Shown piece by piece: positions 45,231-56,139 of a DNA stretch of 64,000 nucleotides. The notes under the pieces were generated by a model. That model was given only the letters and a program-made list of their open reading frames with translations. It searched no databases and was not told where the DNA came from. The translations under genes and the position numbers were made by a program. Location of the stretch: positions 372,001 to 436,000 of the forward strand of contig NZ_CP015881.1 in NCBI RefSeq assembly GCF_000697965.2, in the 5' to 3' direction. Every line of letters begins with the position of its first letter. The stretch's first letter is position 1. The DNA comes from Ensifer adhaerens (GTDB lineage Bacteria; Pseudomonadota; Alphaproteobacteria; Rhizobiales; Rhizobiaceae).

Positions 45231-45324
45231 CGCGACTCAACTCCTCTTGGGCGGCGCAGGATCGGGGCGAAACTACCTCAACTGCCCTTGACAAGATATG
45301 ACCGCGGGCCTTTGATACGTCAAT

Positions 45325-45364
45325 CCATTATTCAAGATTATGATGCATAGTAATAGAATAATGG
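45325..45364. promoter_or_regulatory. 40-bp dyad in divergent amino-acid promoter region
   Basis: CCATTATTC (45325-45333) and GAATAATGG (45356-45364) are perfect 9-bp inverted arms with a 22-bp AT-rich centre that contains the partly palindromic ATGCAT. It lies between the aldolase-family gene and the importer, 29 bp before the importer start. It probably is an operator for a regulator not encoded nearby. Confidence 0.55.
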
Positions 45365-45392
45365 TGGGGAGGCTAAAAAAGGGAGGAATGAA

Positions 45393-46232
45393 ATGAGCAA
45401 GACCGTTTTTGCAGCGGCTGCCGTCGCAGTCATGGCTATGGCCGGCTCGGCCTTGGCCCAGGAGCCGGCGAGCAAGCTGGACGAAGTTATCGCCCGCGGC
45501 CATCTGGTCATGGGCACCGGCAGCACCAATGCGCCGTGGCATTTCAAGAGCGCCGACGACAAGCTGCAGGGCTTCGATGTCGACATGGGGCGCATCATCG
45601 CCAAGGCCCTCTTCGGCGATCCGGAGAAGATCGAGTTCGTCAACCAGTCGTCCGACGCCCGCATTCCGAACATCACCACGAACAAGGTGGACATCACCTG
45701 CCAGTTCATGACGGTGACCGGTGAGCGCGCGCAGCAGATCGCCTTCACCATTCCCTACTATCGCGAGGGCGTGGGCCTGATGCTGAAGGCCGACGGCAAA
45801 TATGCTGACTACGCTGCGCTCAAGGCCGGCGGCTCGTCCGTCACCGTATCCGTCCTGCAAAACGTCTATGCCGAGGCCATGGTGCATGCCGCCTTGCCGG
45901 AAGCGACGGTCGACCAGTACGAGTCCGTCGACCTTATCTATCAGGCGCTGGAATCCGGTCGTGCCGACACGGTCGCCACCGACCAGTCGTCGCTCGCCTG
46001 GTACATGACGCAGAACCCCAACCGCTATAAGGATGCCGGCTACGGCTGGAACCCGCAGACCTATGCCTGCGGCGTCAAGCGCGGCGACCAGGACTGGCTG
46101 AACTTCGTCAACACCGCACTGCACGAGGCGATGACCGGCGTCGAGTTCGATTTCTATGCGAAGTCGTTCAAGTCCTGGTTCGGCAAGGACCTTGCTCCGC
46201 CGCAGATCGGATTCCCGGTCGAGTACAAGTAA
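45393..46232 (+). CDS. Polar amino-acid importer, binding protein
   Basis: This 279-residue family 3 solute-binding protein has a signal peptide (MSKTVFAAAAVAVMAMAGSALA) and the typical GFDVDMGRIIAKALFG, NQSSDARIPNITTNKVDI and ESVDLIYQALESGRADTVATD stretches. GGGAGG precedes the ATG. It starts a four-gene PAAT importer operon opposite a D-threonine-aldolase-family gene. The ligand is unknown; a hydroxy or D-amino acid would suit the neighbour. Confidence 0.9.
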   Translation: MSKTVFAAAAVAVMAMAGSALAQEPASKLDEVIARGHLVMGTGSTNAPWHFKSADDKLQGFDVDMGRIIAKALFGDPEKIEFVNQSSDARIPNITTNKVDITCQFMTVTGERAQQIAFTIPYYREGVGLMLKADGKYADYAALKAGGSSVTVSVLQNVYAEAMVHAALPEATVDQYESVDLIYQALESGRADTVATDQSSLAWYMTQNPNRYKDAGYGWNPQTYACGVKRGDQDWLNFVNTALHEAMTGVEFDFYAKSFKSWFGKDLAPPQIGFPVEYK

Positions 46233-46244
46233 GCCTCTCCGGGG

Positions 46245-46267
46245 CGATCCCGCCGCCTGCGGGGTCG
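46245..46267 (+). repeat. Stem-loop after amino-acid binding protein
   Basis: CGATCCCGC and GCGGGGTCG form a 9-bp stem with one GU pair and a 5-nt loop, 12 nt after the binding-protein stop and before the first permease. No T-run follows. Confidence 0.55.
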
Positions 46268-46298
46268 TCCTGCGTCCTTCGGCATGGGTGGCTGAAAC

Positions 46299-46961
46299 AT
46301 GGGCTATACTCTGAATTTTGCCGCCGTCTGGCGCTCTTTCGATCTTCTGCTCGAAGGGCTGGCGCTCAGTCTCGGCCTCGCCTTCGCGGCAATCCTTGTG
46401 GGTTGCCTGATCGGTCTCGTCACCGCTTTCGGGCTGGTGTCGAAAAACCTGTTCCTGCGCAAGCCGGCCGGTCTCTATGTGACCGTCATCCGCAACACGC
46501 CGATCCTGGTGCTGGTACTGTTCAGCTACTTCGCCTTGCCGCAGCTCGGCGTCAGGCTCGGCAAGATCGAGAGCTTCGTGCTGACGCTGGCGATCTATTC
46601 CGGCGCCTATCTCGCCGAAGTCTTCCGCGGTGGGCTGCTTTCAGTTCCGCCGGGGCAGCGCGAGGCGGGGCTGGCGATCGGGCTCACGGAAATGCAGATA
46701 CGCACCTCGATCATCCTTCCCTTGATGCTGCGCAACGTCCTGCCATCCTTGAGCAGCACGATGATCTCGCTGTTCAAGGACACTTCGCTTGCAGCCGCGA
46801 TCGCAGTACCCGAACTGACCTTCGAGGCGCGCAAGATCAATGTCGAGACCTTTCGGGTGATCGAAACTTGGATCGTTGCGAGCTGCCTCTATGTCGCCAC
46901 CTGCTCGGTATTGGCCGCCTTGATGCGCGCGGTCGAGCGCCGTCTCTCCGTGCCGAGGTGA
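46299..46961 (+). CDS. Polar amino-acid importer, permease 1
   Basis: This 220-residue HisM/GlnP-type permease has five hydrophobic segments, the VIRNTPILVLVLF entry motif and the coupling region EAGLAIGLTEMQIRTSIILPLMLR. It forms a heterodimer with the next gene's product. Only a weak GGTGG-type ribosome site precedes the ATG. Confidence 0.9.
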   Translation: MGYTLNFAAVWRSFDLLLEGLALSLGLAFAAILVGCLIGLVTAFGLVSKNLFLRKPAGLYVTVIRNTPILVLVLFSYFALPQLGVRLGKIESFVLTLAIYSGAYLAEVFRGGLLSVPPGQREAGLAIGLTEMQIRTSIILPLMLRNVLPSLSSTMISLFKDTSLAAAIAVPELTFEARKINVETFRVIETWIVASCLYVATCSVLAALMRAVERRLSVPR

Positions 46962-46966
46962 TCGCC

Positions 46967-47629
46967 ATGGATTTTCCAGCATTTCTCGACCAGCTCTGGC
47001 TCGCCCGCATTCCCTTGCTGAAGGGGCTTGGTGTCTCGATCTCGATCTCCTTCCTGTCGATCGTCGTCGGAACGGTGCTCGGCGTCTTCGTCGGCCTGGC
47101 GCTCACCTATGGCTATCGCCCGGTGCAATGGGTCGTGCGCGGCTATACGGATTTCATCCGTGGCACGCCGGTGCTGGTGCTCGTTCTGGCGAGCTACTAT
47201 GTGCTTAGCACCGTCGGTATCGATCTCGGGCCCTTCCAGGCCGGCATCCTGGCGCTCTCGGTCTTCTGCAGTTCGCATGTCGGCGAGCTCGTCCGCGGCG
47301 CCCTGCAGGCGATCCCGAAGGGGCAGACGGAGGCGGCGAAAGCAATCGGCCTGACATTCTCGCAGACCTTCGTCTACGTGCTCGGGCCGCAGGCGTTGCG
47401 GCAGGCGCTGCCGGCCTGGGTCAATACGGCGGCCGAGATGGTCAAGGCCTCGACGCTTCTGTCGATCATCGGCGTCGCCGAGCTTCTGCTTCGCACCCAG
47501 GAGCAGATCTCCCGCAGCTTCATGAGCCTGGAGTTCTATTTCTTCGCCGGCTTCCTCTATTTCGTCATCAACTACAGCATCGAGCGTTTCGGCCGTTACG
47601 TCGAACGCAAGACCGCTGTCCCATCCTGA
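46967..47629 (+). CDS. Polar amino-acid importer, permease 2
   Basis: This 220-residue HisQ-type permease has about five hydrophobic segments, [16 protein letters not shown] and the coupling region [27 protein letters not shown] 46967 has GAGG about 8 nt upstream; a GTG at 46958 overlapping the previous stop is a less likely start. The ATPase gene follows after 13 nt. Confidence 0.9.
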   Translation: MDFPAFLDQLWLARIPLLKGLGVSISISFLSIVVGTVLGVFVGLALTYGYRPVQWVVRGYTDFIRGTPVLVLVLASYYVLSTVGIDLGPFQAGILALSVFCSSHVGELVRGALQAIPKGQTEAAKAIGLTFSQTFVYVLGPQALRQALPAWVNTAAEMVKASTLLSIIGVAELLLRTQEQISRSFMSLEFYFFAGFLYFVINYSIERFGRYVERKTAVPS

Positions 47630-47642
47630 GGCTTCGGCTCCG

Positions 47643-48413
<771 letters not shown>

Positions 48414-48479
48414 TGTGGGGGCTATGATCGGGCCGGCCGCCGCGGCAGCGACGGTCGGCTCTTGTTCGTCGCGAAAGGC

Positions 48480-49561
<1,082 letters not shown>

Positions 49562-49565
<4 letters not shown>

Positions 49566-50497
49566 GCGCCGGTCTCCTGAAGGTAGGACGAAAGCGGTTG
49601 GCCGTAGCTGCGCGGCAGGGTGGAGATCGCCTCGGAAGCGATGGCGACGCCGGTGCGCAGACAGGCTTCGAGCGGCATCTCGGCGGCAAGTGCCGCGAGG
49701 AAGCCTGCATTGAAGACGTCGCCGGCGCCGATCGTATCGACCACGGTGACGACGGGTGCTGGCGACGATGAAAGGCGGCCTTCCGCGTCAATGGCGATCG
49801 CGCCGTGTGGTCCGCGCTTGACGACGACGATCGCGCCTTCGGGCATATGTTTTCGGAGTTCGCGTGCCGCCTCGGCCGGGTCGGTGACACCTGTCAGCGT
49901 CGTCGTTTCGACCTCGTTGAACAGCGCGAGCCGGCAGCGCTTCATCCAGCCGATGGTCGCGGCGCAGTTCGCCTCCGTCCAGCCGTCGAGCGGCCAGCCA
50001 GTGTCGAGTGCCACCGCAATGTCGTGCGCATCGGCCCAGTCGAAGAAACGATCGTATTCGGCCGTCAATGCGTCCGTCAGGAACGAGCCGGTCAGAAGCG
50101 CGTAGCCGCCGCGCAGCTTCTTGCCGTCGAGCATCGCCCAGACTTCCTCGAAGGTGAGGAGCGGCAGATGTCCGCGCGTGGTGAAGAAGGTGCGCTCGCC
50201 GTCCGGATGGGTGATGCCGACGGAGAGCGTGGTGCCGACGCTTTCGACCGGCCAGGACACGGACCGCTCGGGAAAGGCCTGCCTCAGCCAGGTGCCGAAC
50301 TGGTCGTTGCCGACATTGGCTGCGATTGCGTAGTCGACGCCGAGCGAATCCCAGGCGAGCGCGCTGTTGCCGGCGCAGCCGCCGACGCGCAACTCGTCAT
50401 GGTCGACGATGATTTCGGTTCCGGCTTTCGGCCAGGGGGCCGCCGGCCCGAGGATGAGGTCGACATTGGCGTTGCCGACCACGGCAAGAGGACGCAT
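49562..50497 (-). CDS. PfkB-family sugar kinase
   Basis: This 311-residue kinase has the PfkB N-terminal signature region (GGCAGNSALAWDSLGV, ANVGNDQFGTWL) and the C-terminal DTIGAGDVFNAGFLAALA signature with the catalytic Asp and anion hole. It probably phosphorylates an imported sugar or sugar adduct. Its gene lies 2 nt after the SIS gene and overlaps the ATPase gene. With a SIS protein and MalE-type importer the set resembles the frl operon, where the PfkB member FrlD phosphorylates fructoselysine; ribokinase- or fructokinase-like activity is the alternative. Confidence 0.85.
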
Positions 50498-50499
50498 CG

Positions 50500-51516
50500 T
50501 TATTCGCTCCGGGTAATCTTGGTCGAGCGCACCGGAGTGCCGGCATTCTCGACGCGGGCCGCCGCAAAGGCGATCATGAAGGACTGCGCGACCGGCAGCA
50601 TGGCGAAGATTGCCGCGAGGCCAGTGGCCGGCGCAAAGGGAATGGTGGTGACACCATCGCTCGCCGCCTCGCCGGAAGCGTCGAAGACGATGACCGGCGA
50701 ACCGGCTTCGGCGGCCGAGATCGCCATAGCGCGAACGAGCCCGGCGGTTGCATCCGCTCCACGGAAGAGAACGACGCCAACCGAAGGGCCGAGCATTTCC
50801 ATAGGCCCATGCCGGAGCTGACCGCCTTCGAGCGAGAAACAGGGCAGGCGCGAGAGTTCGGTCAAGCCGAGACCGATCGCCTCTGCGAGGCCCTGCAGGC
50901 GACGGCCTGAGGTGACGACGGAGCGGACGTTGCTCAGGGCCGCAAGCGCTGCGGACGTATCCGGCGATTGCGGGTTTTCCAACGCGGAAAGCGCTTCGCC
51001 GGTGTCATCGCCGAGGGCTGCGAGGACGGAGAGGTGCAGGGCGAAGCTGATTGTCAGGCTGCGGGTAGCAGCAAAGGCCTTTTCGGTGCCGCCGACGCCG
51101 ACCAGCGAAGGCGCGTTGCTTGCGAGGAAGGAGCCACCTTCCAGCGTCAACCCGAACGTGTGCGGCGTTCCGCCATCGGTCTCGGCGAACCAGCGCAGCA
51201 CTTCGGCGCTTTCGCCGGACTGCGAAGTGATGAGGATCGTCTTGTCCTCGATCGACAGCGGCTGGCCGAGCTGCTCTGAAAGCGGCAGGGCGACGGCGTC
51301 GATGCCATGAGCGCGGTAGAGCGGTTCGACAGCGCGGCCGACCGCATGCGAGCCGCCCATGCCGAGCAGCAAGAGTTTGCCGGTCGCTTTCAGCGAGCGG
51401 GCGATCTCTGCGGCGCGCGGCGCTGCGCCGCGGACGGAGGCGACCGCATCGGCGGCCTGCCACGCCATTTCACGATCGATTGCGGCGAGCCCTGCGGGGC
51501 GTTCCGAAGTGGTCAT
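50500..51516 (-). CDS. SIS-domain sugar isomerase/deglycase-like protein
   Basis: This 338-residue protein has two SIS domains and no glutaminase domain. LLLLGMGGSHAVGRAVEPL and ILITSQSGESAEVLRW lie in the first, and SLEGGQLRHGPMEML and SPVIVFDASG in the second; the end (RSTKITRSE) resembles GlmS-type isomerase domains. Possible activities are amino-sugar phosphate deamination or isomerisation, or cleavage of phosphorylated fructosamines as in FrlB. ATG 51516 has GAAGGG 9 nt upstream; ATG 51525 directly abuts that site. It is packed between permease and kinase genes. Confidence 0.82.
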   Translation of the reverse strand: MTTSERPAGLAAIDREMAWQAADAVASVRGAAPRAAEIARSLKATGKLLLLGMGGSHAVGRAVEPLYRAHGIDAVALPLSEQLGQPLSIEDKTILITSQSGESAEVLRWFAETDGGTPHTFGLTLEGGSFLASNAPSLVGVGGTEKAFAATRSLTISFALHLSVLAALGDDTGEALSALENPQSPDTSAALAALSNVRSVVTSGRRLQGLAEAIGLGLTELSRLPCFSLEGGQLRHGPMEMLGPSVGVVLFRGADATAGLVRAMAISAAEAGSPVIVFDASGEAASDGVTTIPFAPATGLAAIFAMLPVAQSFMIAFAAARVENAGTPVRSTKITRSE

Positions 51517-51521
51517 GGCCG

Positions 51522-52367
51522 TCATCCCTTCACACCGCCGCTGGTAAGCCCGGAGATCAGGGCACGTTGCATGACGAGGCCGATCAGTACCGGGGGCAGG
51601 GCGGCCAGCACCCCGGCTGTGGCGATCAGCCCGTAATCGGAGACACGGCCGCCGGCGAGATCGGAAATGGCAACCGTAAGCGTCTTGGCGCGCAGGTCCG
51701 ACGTGAAGAGCAGCGCGTAGAAGAATTCATCCCAGGCAAGCAGGAAGGCAAAGAGTGCCGATGTCGCCATGACGGGTGCTGCGAGCGGCAGGGTGATGAG
51801 CCTCAGGATCTGGTCGAGGCGGGCGCCGTCGATCATCGCGGCACTCTCGATCTCCTTGGGGATGGAATCAAAGCCGGATTTCAGCAGCCAGGTGGTGAAG
51901 GGCGCCAGAATGGTGAGGTAGACAAGGGCCAGGCCGAACACAGAATTCAGAAGCCCGAGATAGGCAAGCCCCATGTAGAGCGGCACTGCGAGCGCCACCG
52001 GCGGCAGCATGTAGGTGGCGATCACCGCATAGAGCGACCAGGAGACATTTGACGTGCGCGACACCGCCCAGGCGGCCGGAATGGCGACCGCGATCGCTGC
52101 CAGCGTCGCCATGCCGGCGACCTTCAGGCTGTTGAACAGCGAAGCGGTAAAGGCCGCACCCGCGCTGTTCTCGATCGTCGACAGAAGCAGCCGGTAGCGC
52201 GAGAGGTCGATTTCCTCCGGCCACCAGTTGAGCGGCTTCGCCGAGAGGTCGGCGGCCGACGAGATGCTCATGACGAAGAGCCAGAGGATGGGGGCGAGAA
52301 TGATTGCCGCCAAGAGCAGCGCTGCCGCATAGACGAAAACGGTAAAGAGTGGGCTTTGGCGTTCCAT
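51522..52367 (-). CDS. Sugar ABC importer permease, MalG type
   Basis: This 281-residue permease has six hydrophobic segments and the MalG-type coupling region EIESAAMIDGARLDQILRLITLPLA. AWDEFFYALLFTSD is also typical. It starts in a TGATG overlap with the other permease, behind GGGAG. It pairs with the MalF-type product of the upstream gene. Confidence 0.9.
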   Translation of the reverse strand: MERQSPLFTVFVYAAALLLAAIILAPILWLFVMSISSAADLSAKPLNWWPEEIDLSRYRLLLSTIENSAGAAFTASLFNSLKVAGMATLAAIAVAIPAAWAVSRTSNVSWSLYAVIATYMLPPVALAVPLYMGLAYLGLLNSVFGLALVYLTILAPFTTWLLKSGFDSIPKEIESAAMIDGARLDQILRLITLPLAAPVMATSALFAFLLAWDEFFYALLFTSDLRAKTLTVAISDLAGGRVSDYGLIATAGVLAALPPVLIGLVMQRALISGLTSGGVKG

Positions 52368-53248
52368 CACGAGGCTCCCGCGGCTTTGCGCACCATGGCC
52401 GCGTAGGCAACGGCGAGCACGGTGACGAGCAGGGTGACGATCAGCGCCAGCGACGCGCCGGATCCCGCCCGCTGGAAGGAGAAGGCTTCCTGATAGACCA
52501 GGATCGACAGGGTGCGGGTGCTGTTGGCCGGACCACCGCGCGTCATCACCCAGATGAGGTCGAAGACCTTGAACGCCTCGATGGTGCGCAGCACCAGCGC
52601 AACCAGCAGCGGGCCTGCGAGATAGGGCATGATCACGTAGCGGAAACGGTTGAAGGGCCCCGCGCCATCGACGAGCGAGGCGGCGGTGATATCTCGCGGC
52701 ACGGCCTGGAGGGCGGCAAGCGCGATCAGCGCGACCAGCGGAAAGTTCTTCCAGCAATCGGCGACGATCAATGCCGCCAGCGCCGAACCGGGTTCGCCGA
52801 GCCAGGAGCGGTAGCTGTCGATCACTCCGAACTGCAACAGGGCGGCGTTCAGCGCGCCGTATTCCGGGTTGTAGATCAGCCGCCACAGCGTGGCATTGAC
52901 CACGGTCGGCAGCGCCCAGGGCAGGATCATCAGGGCTCTGAGCGCCGTGCGGCCGCGGAATTGCTGGTTGAGCAGCAGGGCTGCGAGCACGCCCAGCACC
53001 ATTTCGGCGGTAACGGAGACGACCGCGAACCAGGTCGTCGTGATGAACGCACGCTGGAAATTCGAGCCGCCAAGCATCTTGGCATAATTGTCGAAGCCGA
53101 CGAACGTGCCTTCGGTGCCGACGAGCTTGGCGTCAGTGAAGGAAAGCCTGATCGTGTCGATCAACGGCCAGCCGATGACGGCGATCATCACCGCCAGCAG
53201 TGGCAGCATGAGCAGCCATGCGCGCGTTGTTATCCAGGTGCCGGACAT
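52367..53248 (-). CDS. Sugar ABC importer permease, MalF type
   Basis: This 293-residue permease has six hydrophobic segments and the coupling region DITAASLVDGAGPFNRFRYVIMPYLAG. WALPTVVNATLWRLIYNPEYG and FDLIWVMTRGGPANST are characteristic of the MalF/UgpA class. The ribosome site before ATG 53248 is weak (GAAGG about 8 nt upstream). A hairpin lies between it and the binding-protein gene. Confidence 0.9.
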   Translation of the reverse strand: MSGTWITTRAWLLMLPLLAVMIAVIGWPLIDTIRLSFTDAKLVGTEGTFVGFDNYAKMLGGSNFQRAFITTTWFAVVSVTAEMVLGVLAALLLNQQFRGRTALRALMILPWALPTVVNATLWRLIYNPEYGALNAALLQFGVIDSYRSWLGEPGSALAALIVADCWKNFPLVALIALAALQAVPRDITAASLVDGAGPFNRFRYVIMPYLAGPLLVALVLRTIEAFKVFDLIWVMTRGGPANSTRTLSILVYQEAFSFQRAGSGASLALIVTLLVTVLAVAYAAMVRKAAGAS

Positions 53249-53383
53249 AGGATGGAAACCTTCTCGGGCCTAGGGAGCCCCGTCATGCTATCGCATATTG
53301 CCCCGGACCGTAATCGACCCAAGCGAATGATGCGCCAAATCAAAGTGTTAAAGCGTTGCGGCGGCGCCGCCAATTCCCGCGGT

Positions 53384-53407
53384 CCCCGGGCGGTTTCCCG
53401 CCCGGGG
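53384..53407 (-). repeat. Stem-loop after MalE-type binding-protein gene
   Basis: CCCCGGGCGG and CCGCCCGGGG form a perfect 10-bp stem with loop TTTC, 14 nt after the binding-protein stop and before the first permease. It lacks a T-run. Confidence 0.68.
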
Positions 53408-53421
53408 CTTGGGAGGGCGGC

Positions 53422-54660
53422 TCAAAGGCCGCTGTTTTCGGCCGCCGTCTTCAGGGCGTCTTCGGCCGAGGCTTGGCCAAGAAGCGCTTCCTGGATCGCC
53501 TGTTGAAGGGCGGTCGAAAGTTCCTGGTACTTGGGGGTCGTCGGACGCGGATACATGGCAGCGAGGCCAAGCTTGGCAGCACCGATCAGCTCTTCCTGGC
53601 CCTTGGTGACGCTGGCGTCCTCATAGGAGGAGGCCCAGATCGGCAGGCTGAGCTTGGCGTAGGTGTTCTGCGTCTGCTGCGAGGTCATGTAGACGATGTA
53701 CTTCCAGGCATCGTCCGGGTTCTTGCTGGTCGAGGTGACGCCGAGGCCCATCGAGCCGTTGACAGCCGAGACTTCGCTCTTGCCGGCCACGCCCGGTGCC
53801 GGCACGACGCCGACCTTGCCCGCGACCTTGCTTTCCTTCGGATCGTTGGCGAGGTTGTACATGTAGGTCCAGTTGAGAGCGAAGGCGGCTTCGCCGTTCT
53901 GGAACACCTTGCGCACGTCCTCCTCCAGGAATTCCTTGGAGTTCGGGTTGGTCAGGCCCGAGGTGTAGCTCGTCACCATGTAGTTGAGCGCGTCGAGACC
54001 GCCGCCAGAGGTGAAGGCCGGCTTGCCGCCATCGATGAACTTGCCGCCATAGGCGCTGACAAGCGTGGTGTAGTCGCAGATCGCGGCTTCGGCCTGCGAC
54101 CAGCTCCAGGCGATCGGGGTTGCGAGCAGACCCTTGTCCTTGATGACCTTGGCCTGTTCGGCAAGCTCGTCCCAGGTCTTCGGCGGTGCCTTGATGCCGG
54201 CCTTCTCCAGGATTTCCTTGTTGTAGAACAGGTACTTGGTGTCGAGGATCCAGGGCATGCCGTAGCGCTTGCCGTCATATTCGACCGTCGTCCAGGCGCC
54301 GGGCAGCACGCCGGACTTCATCTCGTCGGTGATGCGGTCGGTGACGTCGACGAGCACCTTGTTGGCGGCATATTCGGCCGGCCAGATCACGTCGAAGAGC
54401 ACGACGTCGTAGCCGCCGCCGGAGCCCTGTGCCAGCACGGTCTTGTCGTGCAGGCCTTCATAGGGAACGAATTCGAGATTGACCTTCACATCCGGGTTGG
54501 CCTTGGTGAAGGCCTCGGTCATGGCGCGTACATCCGCCTCGCTATAGGCGGCCTGCGCCATGAACAGTGCGTTGAGCGTCGTTTCAGCATGCGCGTGGCC
54601 AGCGAATGAGACGCCGGCAAGGGTCGCGCAAAGCAGCGTCGTTCTTATGGATTTCAACAT
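53422..54660 (-). CDS. MalE-type sugar-binding protein
   Basis: This 412-residue family 1 solute-binding protein has a signal peptide (MLKSIRTTLLCATLAGVSFAGHAHA). FVPYEGLHDKTVLAQGSGGG, DVVLFDVIWPAEYAANKVL, YGMPWILDTKYLFYNKEILE and WGVTSTSKNPDDAW-like text near the end are typical of sugar-binding MalE relatives. ATG 54660 follows GGGAGG. It heads the leftward operon and is divergent from a ROK regulator, the likely repressor. Confidence 0.9.
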   Translation of the reverse strand: MLKSIRTTLLCATLAGVSFAGHAHAETTLNALFMAQAAYSEADVRAMTEAFTKANPDVKVNLEFVPYEGLHDKTVLAQGSGGGYDVVLFDVIWPAEYAANKVLVDVTDRITDEMKSGVLPGAWTTVEYDGKRYGMPWILDTKYLFYNKEILEKAGIKAPPKTWDELAEQAKVIKDKGLLATPIAWSWSQAEAAICDYTTLVSAYGGKFIDGGKPAFTSGGGLDALNYMVTSYTSGLTNPNSKEFLEEDVRKVFQNGEAAFALNWTYMYNLANDPKESKVAGKVGVVPAPGVAGKSEVSAVNGSMGLGVTSTSKNPDDAWKYIVYMTSQQTQNTYAKLSLPIWASSYEDASVTKGQEELIGAAKLGLAAMYPRPTTPKYQELSTALQQAIQEALLGQASAEDALKTAAENSGL

Positions 54661-54829
54661 TCCTACCTCCCAATGACATAAGCGTTTCAGATTTCCCGGC
54701 ATGCCTTATGCGGCACGCCGCATGCGAGAAGTCCGCTCTTCACAAAGCGGCTGTCGACATAACAATTGGAGCGCTCGCGGTCGGTCCTGCCGCCGCTGTC
54801 GTTCCCCCGAAGCTCTTTTCGGCTTCTAT

Positions 54830-54871
54830 TAAGTCAATTGTCTTGACTTATTTTTTGTTCAATATTCTAAC
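54830..54871 (+). promoter_or_regulatory. Candidate ROK operator and promoter
   Basis: TAAGTCAA TTGTC TTGACTTA (54830-54850) is a perfect 8-bp inverted repeat with a 5-bp centre. Its right half contains TTGACT (54843-54848), which with TCTAAC 17 bp on (54866-54871) makes a plausible sigma-70-type promoter for the ROK gene. A regulator bound at the dyad would cover the -35 box. Confidence 0.55.
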
Positions 54872-54892
54872 AGTGTCAAGAGGGGTTTTTGG

Positions 54893-56122
54893 ATGAACGA
54901 TATGCGCCTGATCCGGGCGAAGAGCGGCACCAATCAGGAGGGGACGAGCGCGCATAACCGCCGCGTCATGATCGACGCGTTGCGACTGAACGGCCAATTG
55001 TCCCGCGCGGAACTTGCCCGCGCGACGGCGCTGACGAAGCAGACCGTTTCCAACATCATCGAGGATCTGGAGCGCGACGGGCTGGTCGAGTCACTGCAAG
55101 CAGTGCGTAATGGCCGCGGGCAGCCTTCGACGCCCTACCGGCTGGTGCCGGAAGGCGCGTTCGCAATCGGGCTGCAGATCGACCGGCACGTGACGCGTAC
55201 GATCGCGGTCGATCTCGTCGGCCGGGTGCTCGCCCGCGGCGAGGCCAACCTGCCGGCCGGCGGGCCGGCGACCGGGGTCAGGACCATCCTGGAGCTGATC
55301 GAAAAGACCCGCCGTGACCTGACGGCGCTTGCGCCGCATTCGGAGGATCGCCTGGTCGGGCTTGGTGCTGCCATGCCGGGTCCCTTCGGCGTGGAGGCCG
55401 ATGCCGACGACCCCTGGATGATGGCCGCCTGGCAGAACTTTCCGTTGCTCGAAACGCTTGCCGCGGGCACCGGGCTCGATGTCGGCCTGCAGAATGACGC
55501 CGCTGCAGCCGCCACCGCCGAGCGTATGGTCGGGGCGGCGCATGGCGTCGATCATGCGATCTGCATTTACTTCGGCTATGGCCTCGGCGCGGGCCTGATC
55601 CTCAACGGCGAACTCTATCGCGGCGCGAACGGCAATGCCGGCGAGATCGGCATGATCCTCAGCCTGCCGCGCGGGGCCAGCTCCGACGAGCGCATGCCGC
55701 TCGAACACCGCGCCTCGATCGCTTCGCTGTGCAAGCTTCTCGACCTCGACCCGGCCGATCCGGACCTCTATGCACGCATCGATGCTGTGGCAGAGAGCCC
55801 CGACCAAAGGCTGCTGCGGTGGATCGACGCCGCTGCCTTTGAAATGCGCGCGGCTGTTCAGGCGCTGGAAACGATCTTCGACCCGCAGACGGTGATCCTC
55901 TGCGGTGGCCTGCCGCCGGGCCTTGCGCGCCTGTTGACCGACGCGATGATGCCGCTGCTTCCGTCGATCGCCGACCGGCGAGACCGTACACTTCCTCGGC
56001 TGCAGGTCGGCTTCACCGACCCCTGGGCGGTGGCGATCGGCGCTGCCGCCGAGCCGATCAGCCGGACCTTCGATCCGCGCTTTTCCGCGATCCTCAAGAC
56101 CCGGGCCGGCGCCGCCGTCTGA
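54893..56122 (+). CDS. ROK-family transcriptional regulator
   Basis: This 409-residue protein has a winged helix-turn-helix (about 22-80, LSRAELARATALTKQTVSNI) and a ROK sugar-kinase-like domain (about 90-390) with the GLGAAMPGPFG, NDAAAAATAE and YFGYGLGAGLILNGELYRG motifs. The Cys-rich zinc motif of classical NagC/Mlc proteins is missing after NAGEIGM. It is divergent from the MalE-type importer operon, so it probably represses it until the imported sugar or its phosphate binds. AGGGG precedes the ATG at a longish spacing. Confidence 0.88.
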   Translation: MNDMRLIRAKSGTNQEGTSAHNRRVMIDALRLNGQLSRAELARATALTKQTVSNIIEDLERDGLVESLQAVRNGRGQPSTPYRLVPEGAFAIGLQIDRHVTRTIAVDLVGRVLARGEANLPAGGPATGVRTILELIEKTRRDLTALAPHSEDRLVGLGAAMPGPFGVEADADDPWMMAAWQNFPLLETLAAGTGLDVGLQNDAAAAATAERMVGAAHGVDHAICIYFGYGLGAGLILNGELYRGANGNAGEIGMILSLPRGASSDERMPLEHRASIASLCKLLDLDPADPDLYARIDAVAESPDQRLLRWIDAAAFEMRAAVQALETIFDPQTVILCGGLPPGLARLLTDAMMPLLPSIADRRDRTLPRLQVGFTDPWAVAIGAAAEPISRTFDPRFSAILKTRAGAAV

Positions 56123-56139
56123 CCGCCGGCTTTAGACGA

